A DNA stretch of 64,000 bases, from NCBI RefSeq assembly GCF_036346105.1, contig NZ_CP107811.1, positions 3,724,501 to 3,788,500 on the forward strand, read 5' to 3'. The position numbers were made by a program, and so were the translations under genes. The notes under the pieces are model-generated. The model ran no database searches. It was not told the origin of the DNA and saw only the letters and a list, made by a program, of their open reading frames with translations. Positions 56,126-64,000 of the stretch are shown one piece after another. The DNA is from Streptomyces sp. NBC_00539. Its GTDB lineage: Bacteria > Actinomycetota > Actinomycetes > Streptomycetales > Streptomycetaceae. Every line of letters begins with the position of its first letter. The first letter of the stretch is position 1.

Positions 56126-56788
56126 TCAGATCCCCCTCTCGATCATGGCGATCACGTCCTGGCCGGCGTCGTGCGCCTGCTCCGGGGTCACCCCGCGCAG
56201 CGGTCCGTCGATGACCAGGACCGCCAGCCCGTGCACCGCCGACCAGGCGAGGAACTCCGCCCCGGGCCGGCGCTCGGGCGGCAGGACGCCCGTCTCCACG
56301 AGGGCGTCCAGCGCGGCTCCGAGCAGCTCGAACGGGGTGAGCCCGCCGGCCCCGGCGGCCGTGGCGTCGGTGGCGTAGGTCATGTCGGCCGGGACGTGGA
56401 AGGCCGTACGGAACCAGCCCGGCTCCTCGACGGCGAAGCGGATGTACCCCGTCCCCACGGCGCGGAAGCGGGCCCGCGCGCGTGCGACGGGGTCCCCGGT
56501 CGGTGCGAGGCCGGCGATCTCGGCCTCCATGGCGAGGGCCACCCGCGCCATGGCCGCCTGCGAGACCCCGTGCACCAGCGCCCCGCGGTCGGCGAAGTGC
56601 CGGTAGGCGGCGTTGGGCGAAACCCCGGCGCGCCGGGTCACCTCGCGCAACGACACGGCGTCCGGCCCGCCTTCCCGCGCCAGTTCCAGCGCGGTGTCGA
56701 GCAGGGCGTTGCGCAGGTTCCCGTGCCGGTAGGTACTGCGTTTCGGCGACGGTTCCGGCGGCGGTGGTCCGGTGTCCGGTGGAGCCAT
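56126..56788 (-). CDS. TetR/AcrR-family regulator with WHG C-terminal domain
   Basis: A 220-residue regulator. The helix-turn-helix (ALDTALELAREGGPDAVSLREVTRRAGVSPNAAYRHFADRGALV) is typical, and the C-terminal part (RFRAVGTGYIRFAVEEPGWFRTAFH, FLAWSAVHGLAVLVIDG with the WHG-like motif) fits the WHG-domain group. A candidate operator lies just upstream. Ligand unknown. It may control the divergent side of its own gene or the nearby SulP gene. Confidence 0.88.
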   Translation of the reverse strand: MAPPDTGPPPPEPSPKRSTYRHGNLRNALLDTALELAREGGPDAVSLREVTRRAGVSPNAAYRHFADRGALVHGVSQAAMARVALAMEAEIAGLAPTGDPVARARARFRAVGTGYIRFAVEEPGWFRTAFHVPADMTYATDATAAGAGGLTPFELLGAALDALVETGVLPPERRPGAEFLAWSAVHGLAVLVIDGPLRGVTPEQAHDAGQDVIAMIERGI

Positions 56789-56804
56789 GTGGATCTCCGA
56801 TCCC

Positions 56805-56823
56805 TAGATGTGGACACCGTCTA
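56805..56823. promoter_or_regulatory. Candidate TetR operator
   Basis: TAGATGTGGACACCGTCTA shows dyad symmetry at 11 of 19 positions, strongest at the outer four bases, 17 bases upstream of the TetR start and next to TACTTTAT, a possible -10 region. Confidence 0.45.
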
Positions 56824-56900
56824 CTTTATAGCGCCGGCCGGCGCGCGAGCCGTGGCGACCGTCGACTGCTCCGCTCACGGCCGGCGCAGGGGTGTGCGGC

Positions 56901-58532
56901 TCACGCCGACAGCCGGCCGCTGAGCGTCCCGTGCAGCCGGGCGCTGCGCTCGTTCAGGCCGACGATCTCCACGTCCTTGCCGCGCTGGCGGTACTTGGCC
57001 TCTATGGCGTCGAGGGCGGCGACGGACGAGGCGTCCCAGATGTGGGCGGACGACAGGTCGATGACGACCCGTTGCGGGTCCCCGGCGTAGTCGAACCGGC
57101 CGACGAGGTCGTTGGAGGAGGCGAAGAAGAGCTCGCCGGCCACGCGGTAGACGACCTCCCCGCCACCCGGGTCCGTCACGGAGGTGACGGTGGCCAGGTG
57201 CGCGACGCGCTTGGCGAAGATGACCATCGCGGTGACCGACCCGGCGACGACGCCGACGGCGAGGTTGTGGGTGACGACCACGCAGACGACGGTGAGCACC
57301 ATGACGGTGATCTCGCCCGCCGGCATCCGCCTGAGCGTCCCCGGGGCCACCGAGTGCCAGTCGAAGGTCGCGAAGCAGACCATCACCATGACGGCGACCA
57401 GCGCGGCCATCGGAATGCGCGAAACGACGGGCCCGCACACGATGCACAGGACCATCAGGAAGACGCCCGCGAGGAAGGTCGACAACCGGGTACGGGCGCC
57501 GGACACCTTCACGTTGATCATCGTCTGGCCGATCATCGCGCAGCCGCCCATACCGCCGAAGAAGCCGGTGACGATGTTCGCGACGCCCTGGCCGACGGAC
57601 TCGCGCGTCTTGTCGGAGCGGGTGTCGGTGATCTCGTCGACCAGCTTCGCCGTCATCAGCGACTCCATCAGCCCGACCACCGCCATGGCGAGGGCGTACG
57701 GGGCGACGAGGACCAGGGTGTCGAGGGTGAAGGGCACGTCCGGCAGGCCCGGCACGGGCAGGGAGGAGGGCAGCGCGCCCTTGTCCCCGACGGTGGGCAC
57801 CGCGATGCCTGCGGCGACGGTGATCGCCGTGAGGATCGCGATGGACACCAGCGGGGCCGGGACCACCCTGCTGATCTTCGGGAAGAACACCATCAGGGCG
57901 AGCCCGCCGGCGACCAGCGGATACACCGCCCACGGCACGTCCCGCAGCTGGGGGACCTGGGCCATGAAGACGAGGATGGCGAGGGAGTTGACGAAGCCGA
58001 CCATCACCGAACGGGGAACGAACCGGATCAGCTTCGCCACCCCGAGCGCGCCCAGCACGATCTGGAAGACGCCGGCCAGGATCACCGCGGCGACCAGGTA
58101 GCCGAAGCCGTGCTCGCGGTTGAGCGGTGCGATCACGAGCGCGACGGCTCCCGTCGCCGCGGAGATCATCGCCGGCCGCCCGCCGACGATCGAGATCACC
58201 ACCGCCATGGTGAACGAGGCGAACAAACCGATGGCCGGGTCGACCCCGGCGATGATCGAGAAGGAGATGGCCTCGGGGACCAGCGCCAGCGCGACCACCA
58301 GGCCGCCGAGCACCTCGGTCCGCAGCACCTTCGGCGACGACAGCCATGCCGGTCGCACGGGACGGAACGGGCCGCGCGGGCGCGAGGGCACGCGGGCGGG
58401 TGAGGAAGACAAGACGGCACTGACCTCGGGCTCGGGCACGCACCGACCCGCGGCCGGGCGCGCGGGGAAGACACGCGTGAACGGAGTCGCCCGGATTCCG
58501 GTGAGGAGCCGGCCGGGGCGCCCCCGATGCAT
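56901..58532 (-). CDS. SulP-family anion transporter with STAS domain
   Basis: A 543-residue protein with about 11-12 hydrophobic helices (from VLGGLVVALALVPEAISFSIIAGVDP onward) and a C-terminal STAS domain (VVIDLSSAHIWDASSVAALDAIEAKYRQRGKDVEIVGL). SulP proteins carry sulfate, bicarbonate or dicarboxylates. The ATG at 58532 has a GGAG site about ten bases before it; about 60 N-terminal residues precede the first helix, so a later start is possible. Substrate unknown. Confidence 0.9.
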   Translation of the reverse strand: MHRGRPGRLLTGIRATPFTRVFPARPAAGRCVPEPEVSAVLSSSPARVPSRPRGPFRPVRPAWLSSPKVLRTEVLGGLVVALALVPEAISFSIIAGVDPAIGLFASFTMAVVISIVGGRPAMISAATGAVALVIAPLNREHGFGYLVAAVILAGVFQIVLGALGVAKLIRFVPRSVMVGFVNSLAILVFMAQVPQLRDVPWAVYPLVAGGLALMVFFPKISRVVPAPLVSIAILTAITVAAGIAVPTVGDKGALPSSLPVPGLPDVPFTLDTLVLVAPYALAMAVVGLMESLMTAKLVDEITDTRSDKTRESVGQGVANIVTGFFGGMGGCAMIGQTMINVKVSGARTRLSTFLAGVFLMVLCIVCGPVVSRIPMAALVAVMVMVCFATFDWHSVAPGTLRRMPAGEITVMVLTVVCVVVTHNLAVGVVAGSVTAMVIFAKRVAHLATVTSVTDPGGGEVVYRVAGELFFASSNDLVGRFDYAGDPQRVVIDLSSAHIWDASSVAALDAIEAKYRQRGKDVEIVGLNERSARLHGTLSGRLSA

Positions 58533-58557
58533 CCCGAGCGGTCTCCGCAGACGCAGG

Positions 58558-58590
58558 AAGGGCTTGATCCGCGATGCGGATCAAGCCCTT
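58558..58590 (-). terminator. Terminator after tRNA-Pro
   Basis: AAGGGCTTGATCCGC-GAT-GCGGATCAAGCCCTT: 15-bp perfect stem with a three-base loop, downstream of the tRNA on the minus strand and upstream of the SulP gene. Confidence 0.8.
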
Positions 58591-58607
58591 TTCTGATCTT
58601 GCGAAGT

Positions 58608-58680
58608 CGGGGTGGCGGGATTTGAACCCACGACCTCTTCGTCCCGAACGAAGCGCGCTGCCAAGCTGCGCTACACCCCG
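58608..58680 (-). tRNA. tRNA-Pro (anticodon CGG)
   Basis: 73 bases on the minus strand fold as a cloverleaf: acceptor CGGGGTG/CACCCCG, D stem GCGC/GCGC, anticodon stem CTTCG/CGAAG with loop TTCGGGA, variable AGGTC, T stem GTGGG/CCCGC with loop TTCAAAT. The anticodon is CGG, reading CCG. CCA is not encoded. No integrase gene lies next to it, so I see no sign of an integrated element. Confidence 0.97.
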
Positions 58681-58781
58681 ATCGTCACCCGTGCAGCGTG
58701 TGCTGTCCTGGCGACATCGATTACTTTAGCGGACCCTCGGCCGGAGACGAAATCCGGTTTTCGCGGGGCGCTCGCGAGCCG

Positions 58782-59726
58782 TCAGGCCGGGCCTGCCGGG
58801 GTCAGGGTCAAGAGGGTGGCCTCAGGGGGGCAGGCGAAGCGGACCGGGGTGAAGCGGTTCGTGCCGCAGCCGGCCGAGACGTGGAGGTACGCGCGGTTGC
58901 CGTTCGCCGTGTGCGTGGAGAGGCCCTTGACCCGGTCGGTGTCCAGGTCGCAGTTGGTCACCAGCGCCCCGTAGAACGGGACGCACAACTGCCCGCCGTG
59001 CGTGTGGCCGGCCAGGATCAGCGGGTAGCGGTCGGCGGTGAACGCTTCCAGGACGCGCAGGTACGGGGCGTGGACCACCGCCATGGAGAAGTCGGCGTCC
59101 GCATCCGGTCCGCCCGCGACCCTCTCGTAGCGGTCCCGCTTGATGTGCGGGTCGTCCAGGCCGGTGAAGGCGATCTCCAGACCGTCCAGCTTCATCCGTG
59201 CCCGCGTGTTGGTCAGGTTCAGCCAGCCGGCCGCGTCGAAGGCGTCCCGCATCTCTTCCCACGGGTTGTGCACGGCGCCGACGACCGGCTTGTTGCCGTT
59301 CAGCCCGTGCCGGCCCTGCGCCTTCTCGATCAGGTAGCGGCCGGGATTGCGCAGCCGGGGCCCGTAGTAGTCGTTCGAGCCGAAGACGTAGGCGCCGGGG
59401 AAGGACATCAGCGGCCCGAGGGCGTCCAGCACCTCCGGCACGCCCTCCGTGTCCGAGAGGTTGTCGCCCGTGTTCACCACGAAGTCCGGGCGCAGCCCCG
59501 CGAGCGACTGGAGCCAGGCGCGCTTCTTGCGCTGGCCGCTCACCATGTGGATGTCCGACACCTGCAGTATCCGCAGGGGCCGCATGCCGGCGGGCAGGAC
59601 GGGAACCGTCACCCGGCGCAGCCGGAACGACCGGGCCTCGAATCCGGCGGCATAGGCCACACCCGCGGCCCCCACCGCCGCGATACCGGCGGTGACCTTC
59701 AGAGGTACTCCGTAACGCGCACGCAT
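58782..59726 (-). CDS. Metallophosphoesterase with N-terminal membrane anchor
   Basis: A 314-residue protein. A hydrophobic segment at residues about 8-28 (PLKVTAGIAAVGAAGVAYAAG) anchors it, and the phosphoesterase motifs VSDIHM, NTGDNL, FGSNDYY and AGHTHGGQL follow. Such proteins cleave phosphoesters, often of UDP-sugar lipids or nucleotides. The ATG at 59726 follows the membrane start. Upstream frame extends but is shadow. Confidence 0.88.
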   Translation of the reverse strand: MRARYGVPLKVTAGIAAVGAAGVAYAAGFEARSFRLRRVTVPVLPAGMRPLRILQVSDIHMVSGQRKKRAWLQSLAGLRPDFVVNTGDNLSDTEGVPEVLDALGPLMSFPGAYVFGSNDYYGPRLRNPGRYLIEKAQGRHGLNGNKPVVGAVHNPWEEMRDAFDAAGWLNLTNTRARMKLDGLEIAFTGLDDPHIKRDRYERVAGGPDADADFSMAVVHAPYLRVLEAFTADRYPLILAGHTHGGQLCVPFYGALVTNCDLDTDRVKGLSTHTANGNRAYLHVSAGCGTNRFTPVRFACPPEATLLTLTPAGPA

Positions 59727-59805
59727 GACCCCATCGTCGCACCCCGCGTCACCCCCGCGGAAAACCGGCGGGCGCGGGCGCCGCCGCACCTGGCAGACTC
59801 GGGGC

Positions 59806-60267
59806 ATGACCACGCTCAAGGCCAAGCTCCAGGAAGACCTCACCGCTGCCATCAAGGCGCGCGACGAGCTCAGCTCGTCCACGCTGCGACTGACCCTCGC
59901 CGCCATCACCAAGGAGGAGGTCGCGGGCAAGGAAGCGCGCGTGCTCTCCGACGACGAAGTCCTCAAGGTGATCGCCAAGGAGGCGAAGAAGCGCCGTGAG
60001 GCCGCGGAGGCGTTCGGCCAGGGCGGTCGCGCCGAGTCGGCCGCGCGGGAGCTCGCGGAGGGTGAGTTCCTCGACAAGTACCTGCCCAAGCAGCTGACGG
60101 ACGAGGAGCTCGGCGAGATCGTCGCGCAGGCCGTCGCCGAGGCGAAGGCCGCCGGTGCCGAGGGGCCGCGGGCCATGGGCGCCGTCATGAAGATCGTGAA
60201 CCCGAAGGTCGCCGGGCTGGCGGAGGGCGGCCGCGTCGCCGCCGTCGTCAAGCAGCAGCTCTCGTAA
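59806..60267 (+). CDS. GatB/YqeY domain protein
   Basis: A 153-residue protein starting MTTLKAKLQEDLTAAIKARDELSSSTLRLTLAAITKEEV, with EGEFLDKYLPKQLTDEELGEIVAQAV and the C-terminal GAVMKIVNPKVAGLAEGGRVAAVVKQQL, which is the YqeY signature (tRNA-amidotransferase-like helical domain). Function is not established. The ATG at 59806 begins the family sequence. Confidence 0.9.
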   Translation: MTTLKAKLQEDLTAAIKARDELSSSTLRLTLAAITKEEVAGKEARVLSDDEVLKVIAKEAKKRREAAEAFGQGGRAESAARELAEGEFLDKYLPKQLTDEELGEIVAQAVAEAKAAGAEGPRAMGAVMKIVNPKVAGLAEGGRVAAVVKQQLS

Positions 60268-60275
60268 GCACCGCC

Positions 60276-60329
60276 CGTACGAAAGGGGAGGCCCCCGCCG
60301 GATCCGGCGGGGGCCTCCCCTTTCGTACG
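60276..60329. terminator. 54-bp perfect palindrome between convergent genes
   Basis: Two exactly complementary 27-base arms meet at GGATCC with no spacer, starting CGTACGAAAGGGGAGG. It lies between the YqeY gene and the class A PBP gene and likely terminates both transcripts. Confidence 0.85.
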
Positions 60330-60359
60330 CGGGCTACTGGGACGTCTTTCGTGCACGGG

Positions 60360-62663
60360 CTACTGGACGTCGCCGCCGATCGTGCCCGGCGGCAGGGGGA
60401 TCTCGGGGAAGGGATCGACGGGGACGCCGCCGCCGGTGGTTCCGGCGATCGTCGTCCCGCCCGGATCGCCGTCACCCGGCTTGCCGTCCCGCCCGGGCTT
60501 GCCGGGCTTGCCCGGCTTGGCCGGCTTGGCCGGGGTGGGGTTGCCCGGCTGCGTCGGCGGCCGGTTGCCGCGTGCGCCGCCGGACGGGGTGGAGGAGTCC
60601 CCGACGAACACCGTCGAGAAGGGCAGGTTCTCCCGGCCCGCCAGCGCGCCCGTCACCGCCTGCTTCCAGATCGGGCCGGGCAGCCCGCCACCGTAGACCT
60701 TGTCGTAGAACTCGCCGCCGATGGTGATGTTCTCCATCGACACCTGCTTGAGGCCCGCGGAGCCGACCCACGTCGCACCGGCCATGTTCGGGGTGTACCC
60801 GACGAACCAGGCGTTGTAGCGGTTCTCCGTGGTACCCGTCTTGCCCGCGCTCTGCCGGTCGGTCAGACCCGCCTGGGCGCCGGTACCGGAGTCGACCACG
60901 CCGAGCAGCAGGGTATTGATGGTGTCGGCCGTCTTCTCCGACATCACCCGCTCGCACTGCGACTTCGGGACGGCCAGCGCCTTGCCGTGCGCGTCGGTGA
61001 TCGACTCTATGGCGACCGGCGTGCAGCGCACGCCCCGGTTGGCGAAGGTCGCGTACGCGTTGGCCATGGTCAGCGGGGACATGCCCTGCGTACCGAGCGC
61101 GATGGCGGGGACCTCCGGCAGCTTGGCGCCGTCGGCCGGGATGACGCCGAGCTTGGTGGTCATCTCGGTGACCGGGCACAGCCCGATGTCGCTGATCATC
61201 TCGACGAAGTAGGTGTTGACCGACTTGGCCATCGCCTCCCTCATCCCGTACGGCCCGTTCTCGGACTCGGACTCGTTCTCCACCCGGTCCTTGGGCTTGC
61301 TGTCGTTGACCCACAGCTTGTCGCCGCAGGTCTGCACGCCGCTCGGGTACTCCATGTCGTGCGGGGAGGCGTACACCTTGGTCGCCGGCACGCCCTGCTC
61401 GATGGCCGCGGCCGCGACGAACGGCTTGAAGGTCGAGCCGGTCGGGAAGCCGAAGTTCGATCCGCCCATCCGCTTGTCGACGGAGTAGTTGATCTGCGTC
61501 TCGTTCTTGCCGAAGCCGTACGGCCTGGACTGGCCCATCCCGAGGACGCGCCCGGTGCCGGGCTGCACGAGGGTGACGGCCGTCGCGACCTTGTCGTCCT
61601 GGTGGACGTGGTCCTTGATGGACTCGTTGACCGAGTCCTGCGACTGCGGGTCGAGCGTCGTGCGGACCGTCAGGCCGCCCTGGTTCCAGAGCTTGGCGCG
61701 CTCCTCGCGCGTCTTGCCGAACACCGGGTCGGTCAGGAACGTGTTGCGCACGTAGTCACAGAAGAAGCCGGCGCCCTTGACGGCGGTGATGCAGCCGTTC
61801 TTGGGCCGGGTCACCTTGAGCGTGACGGGCTTCTGCTTCGCCTCCTCGGCTTCCGCCTGGGAGATGTCCTTCATGTCGGCCATCCGCTGGAGGACGACGT
61901 TGCGGCGCTTCATCGCCTCCTGCGAGTCGTTGACCGGGTCGTAGCGGGTCGGCGACTGCACCACGCCGGCCAGCAGCGCGGACTCCTCCAGCGTCAGGTC
62001 CTTGGCCGGCTTGCTGAAGTAGCGCTGGGAGGCGGATTCGATTCCGTACGCCTGCTGCCCGAAGTAGGTGATGTTGAGGTAGTTCTCGAGGATCTTCTTC
62101 TTCCCGAGCTCCTCCTCGACCTGGATCGAGTACTTCAGCTCGCGGATCTTTCGCCCGAGGCTCTTCTCCTGCGCCTCGCGCACCTTCGACTCGTCGTCAC
62201 CGGCTTCCTCGACGAAGACGTTCTTCACGTACTGCTGCGTGAGCGTGGAAGCGCCCTGCGCCGCGCCGCCTTCCTGCGCGTTGCGGTTGACCGCGCGGAG
62301 GATGCCCTTGAGGTCGACCGCGCCGTGTTCGTAGAAACGCGAGTCCTCGATGGCGACGATCGCCTTCTGCATGTACGGGGAGATGGCCGTCAACGGCACG
62401 ACCTGGCGGTCGCGCGAATAGACCGTGGCGATCAAGCCACCCTCCGCGTCCAGGATCGTGGTGCGCTGGCTCAACGGAGGCGTCTTGAGATTGGCCGGGA
62501 TCTCGTCGAATCCCTCGACCGTCCCCTTGGCCGCGAGGCCCAGGGCGCCGGCGCCCGGGATCGCGATGCCGGCCAGTACGACTCCGGAGAGAACCGACAC
62601 CCCGAGGAACTTGGCGGCCTGTTGCGGCCCCGTGAGCCCGCCGCCCGAGCGCTTCTTTCCCAT
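60360..62663 (-). CDS. Class A penicillin-binding protein (transglycosylase/transpeptidase)
   Basis: A 767-residue bifunctional cell-wall enzyme: a membrane helix at residues about 17-45, a GT51 transglycosylase domain (IVAIEDSRFYEHGAVDLKGI, GASTLTQQYVKN), and a transpeptidase with STFKP (active-site Ser), SVN and SGKTGTT. A Pro/Gly/Lys-rich tail (AKPAKPGKPGKPGRDG) ends it. It builds peptidoglycan at the membrane. The ATG at 62663 is well placed. Divergent from wblA. Confidence 0.95.
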   Translation of the reverse strand: MGKKRSGGGLTGPQQAAKFLGVSVLSGVVLAGIAIPGAGALGLAAKGTVEGFDEIPANLKTPPLSQRTTILDAEGGLIATVYSRDRQVVPLTAISPYMQKAIVAIEDSRFYEHGAVDLKGILRAVNRNAQEGGAAQGASTLTQQYVKNVFVEEAGDDESKVREAQEKSLGRKIRELKYSIQVEEELGKKKILENYLNITYFGQQAYGIESASQRYFSKPAKDLTLEESALLAGVVQSPTRYDPVNDSQEAMKRRNVVLQRMADMKDISQAEAEEAKQKPVTLKVTRPKNGCITAVKGAGFFCDYVRNTFLTDPVFGKTREERAKLWNQGGLTVRTTLDPQSQDSVNESIKDHVHQDDKVATAVTLVQPGTGRVLGMGQSRPYGFGKNETQINYSVDKRMGGSNFGFPTGSTFKPFVAAAAIEQGVPATKVYASPHDMEYPSGVQTCGDKLWVNDSKPKDRVENESESENGPYGMREAMAKSVNTYFVEMISDIGLCPVTEMTTKLGVIPADGAKLPEVPAIALGTQGMSPLTMANAYATFANRGVRCTPVAIESITDAHGKALAVPKSQCERVMSEKTADTINTLLLGVVDSGTGAQAGLTDRQSAGKTGTTENRYNAWFVGYTPNMAGATWVGSAGLKQVSMENITIGGEFYDKVYGGGLPGPIWKQAVTGALAGRENLPFSTVFVGDSSTPSGGARGNRPPTQPGNPTPAKPAKPGKPGKPGRDGKPGDGDPGGTTIAGTTGGGVPVDPFPEIPLPPGTIGGDVQ

Positions 62664-63059
62664 GGAGGGCAGCCTACGTTCTCATTCGCCGGACACGCGC
62701 GAATGCCTTGGCCTAAGCTGGCCCCAACTGTCACAGCAGCGCGGCGCGACATCAACCCCTCGGCTTGATTTTCACCCTTGCCGAATGCGGTGGACTGATG
62801 TCCGAATCCCGCCGTTCACTCGGACGGCACCCGGCGGTGATTCTCCGATTTCATCCGAATCGCCGGAATGGCCGGGCATGTCGTCCGATCACTCCGTCGG
62901 GTGATCTGCCGCTTACCCATAGTCCGTTCGGACCATTCAAGATTGGGCCCGTCGGGGGTGTTGCGCTGTGCTCGCCTTCCGTAACGTCCTCAACTGGCAG
63001 CGGTGAATATGCCGCTACCGCCGTGGGGGAGCCTCGATTCGGGAGAGGACGGCGCCGGG
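62664..63059. other. 396-base divergent region between the PBP gene and wblA
   Basis: No convincing coding frame. It is AT-richer than its surroundings near 62760-62960 and should hold the promoters of both genes; a short inverted repeat GTCCG-TT-CGGAC lies at 62922-62933. The long gap is consistent with complex control of wblA. Confidence 0.5.
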
Positions 63060-63410
63060 ATGGGCTGGGTTACCGACTGGAGTGCGCAGGCAGCCTGCCG
63101 CACTACCGATCCGGATGAACTGTTTGTTCAAGGAGCGGCACAGAACAGGGCCAAGGCGGTGTGCACCGGGTGTCCGGTGCGGACCGAGTGTCTGGCCGAC
63201 GCGCTCGACAACCGTGTCGAGTTCGGAGTATGGGGCGGAATGACCGAGCGGGAGCGTCGCGCGTTGCTGCGCCGGCGTCCCACCGTCACCTCGTGGCGAC
63301 GGCTGCTCGAAACCGCCCGCACGGAGTACGAACGCAGTACGGGCATCCTCACCATGGATGTCGACGCGGCGATCGACGTTCCGTACGAGACGTACGCGGC
63401 AGCCGGGTAA
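63060..63410 (+). CDS. wblA: WhiB-family regulator WblA
   Basis: About 116 residues: WDWSAQAACRTTD, CTGCPVRTECLADAL, GVWGGMTERERR and basic segment RRLLETARTEYERS. Cys13, Cys35, Cys38 and Cys44 should bind a 4Fe-4S cluster. The sequence from MGWVTDWS matches my memory of S. coelicolor WblA, a global regulator that lowers antibiotic production and is needed for sporulation. The ATG at 63060 is preferred; an in-frame ATG at 63009 is upstream. It is next to the PBP gene, as I recall from S. coelicolor. Confidence 0.93.
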   Translation: MGWVTDWSAQAACRTTDPDELFVQGAAQNRAKAVCTGCPVRTECLADALDNRVEFGVWGGMTERERRALLRRRPTVTSWRRLLETARTEYERSTGILTMDVDAAIDVPYETYAAAG

Positions 63411-63490
63411 ACCCCGCCCGCACCGTACGCTGTAGCCGGGTCAACCGCCCGCGCCTACACGGCAGCCGGGCGACCCGCCCGCGACCCGTC
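63397..63490. repeat. Degenerate ~31-bp repeats at the 3' end of wblA
   Basis: Copies of GCAGCCGGGTAAACCCCGCC or GTAGCCGGGTCAACCGCC-like sequence recur about three times from the last codons of wblA into the gap before the ArsA-type gene. Confidence 0.5.
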
Positions 63491-63503
63491 CTCGTACGAA
63501 CGC

Positions 63504-64000
63504 CTACGCTCCGGCCGGAACCCCGGTCGCGAGCCGCTCTCCGATGGCCCGTAGCCCGGCGAGGTCGTGCACATCGCCGGGCAGGGCGGCCACTTCGGCC
63601 ACCGCCACCTCAGGGTGCAACGAGGTGAAGCGGTCCCGCGTGCGTCGTTCGCGCGCGATCACCTGCATCCGCTCGGCATGCAGGCGCAGCAGTCCCGCGG
63701 TGATCTCGTCCACACCGGCGTCGTCCACGTCGGCGCTGGGGGAGCCGGTGTCGGAGGTGCCTGTGTCGGTGGTGCCCTTCTCGGGCGTGCCGGTCTCGGT
63801 GGTGCCGGTGTCCGCGTCCGAGTCACGAAGTCCAGCTTTCCCGGACTCCTGATCGACAATGCCGGCGTCCTCAAGATTCTCTGCGGCGGCCAACGCCCGC
63901 TCCGCGGAGAGCTGTCCGGCGTCACTGCCGTGGACCCGGTTCAGTACCAGGCCGGCCAGCGGCATCCGTTCCGCCGCCAGCCGCTCCACGAAGTACGCCG
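63504..64000 (-). CDS. ArsA-type ATPase, C-terminal part (5' end outside the window)
   Basis: The frame is open to the window end, giving about 165 C-terminal residues. FVERLAAERMPLAGLVLNRVHGS and RLHAERMQVIARERRTRDRFTSLHPEVAVAEVAALPGDVHDLAGLRAIGERLA fit the end of actinobacterial ArsA-family ATPases, which I recall next to wblA in S. coelicolor. Walker A lies outside. A Thr/Gly/Asp-rich insert (DTGTTETGTPEKGTTDTG) is unusual. The function of this family in Streptomyces is uncertain. Confidence 0.8.
   Translation of the reverse strand, partial: AYFVERLAAERMPLAGLVLNRVHGSDAGQLSAERALAAAENLEDAGIVDQESGKAGLRDSDADTGTTETGTPEKGTTDTGTSDTGSPSADVDDAGVDEITAGLLRLHAERMQVIARERRTRDRFTSLHPEVAVAEVAALPGDVHDLAGLRAIGERLATGVPAGA

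Noticed and set aside
58608-58680. tRNA-Pro as an integration site of a mobile element
   Set aside because: No integrase, no duplicated tRNA end and ordinary conserved genes on both sides.
59726-60356. Long upstream extension of the metallophosphoesterase frame
   Set aside because: It runs antisense to the YqeY gene; the conserved protein begins at 59726.

Overview
The window is a piece of a Streptomyces chromosome. It is very GC-rich with strong third-position GC, many genes start at GTG, and it carries actinobacterial hallmarks: an hspR-closed dnaK operon, a HAIR operator before clpB, a WhiB-family gene matching wblA, a gamma-butyrolactone-receptor-like TetR beside a SARP regulator, a TTA codon in a regulator, and a parS-like site. 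From memory, the gene order (dnaK-grpE-dnaJ-hspR, clpB, pyrE-fba, tryptophan dioxygenase-kynureninase, purA, recR-aspartokinase-asd, PBP-wblA) resembles the core arm of S. coelicolor near oriC; I could not check this by alignment.

Layout. 1-3.4 kb: chaperone operon (dnaK 3' end, grpE, dnaJ, hspR). 3.4-5.1 kb: accessory-looking locus with a LuxR-type regulator divergent from a small secreted peptide carrying a DLGW(N/D)TAP repeat, which is translationally coupled to a Rieske-fold remnant. 5.2-9.1 kb: F420-type PPOX oxidoreductase, clpB, YbjN protein. 9.1-18.4 kb: membrane glycosyltransferase, aminotransferase, Ser/Cys-rich small protein, DUF2617, membrane spermidine-synthase-like protein, tail-anchored SRPBCC protein, epimerase, pyrE, parS, fba. 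18.6-23.5 kb: regulatory island (butyrolactone-receptor homologue, SARP with TTA codon, GAF/PucR regulator) followed by an IS701-like transposase-derived gene that seems to have lost its catalytic residues.

23.7-31.1 kb: DUF3151, a three-gene kynurenine route (tryptophan 2,3-dioxygenase, kynureninase, probable formamidase), a propeller-like unknown, purA and a degenerate diacylglycerol-kinase-like protein. 31.1-41.4 kb: P450, two tandem paralogous histidine kinase/response regulator pairs (one joined to an acyltransferase and a secreted hydrolase), LysE exporter, SnoaL-like protein, and a DJ-1/MarR operon with two candidate operators. 41.6-49.9 kb: class III aminotransferase, GntR regulator, an unknown protein, a SLATT protein, ybaB-recR-DUF5063, aspartokinase and asd.

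50-64 kb: ECF-type sigma factor with a coupled membrane protein, SURF1, S9 peptidase, cytosine deaminase, TetR, SulP transporter, tRNA-Pro(CGG), metallophosphoesterase, YqeY protein, class A PBP, wblA, and the C-terminal part of an ArsA-type ATPase running off the end. No CRISPR array, rRNA, prophage or intact insertion sequence was seen. The best candidate for an undescribed system is the LuxR/DLGW-peptide/Rieske-remnant locus at 3.4-5.1 kb; the second is the apparently catalytically dead transposase derivative at 22.3-23.5 kb.
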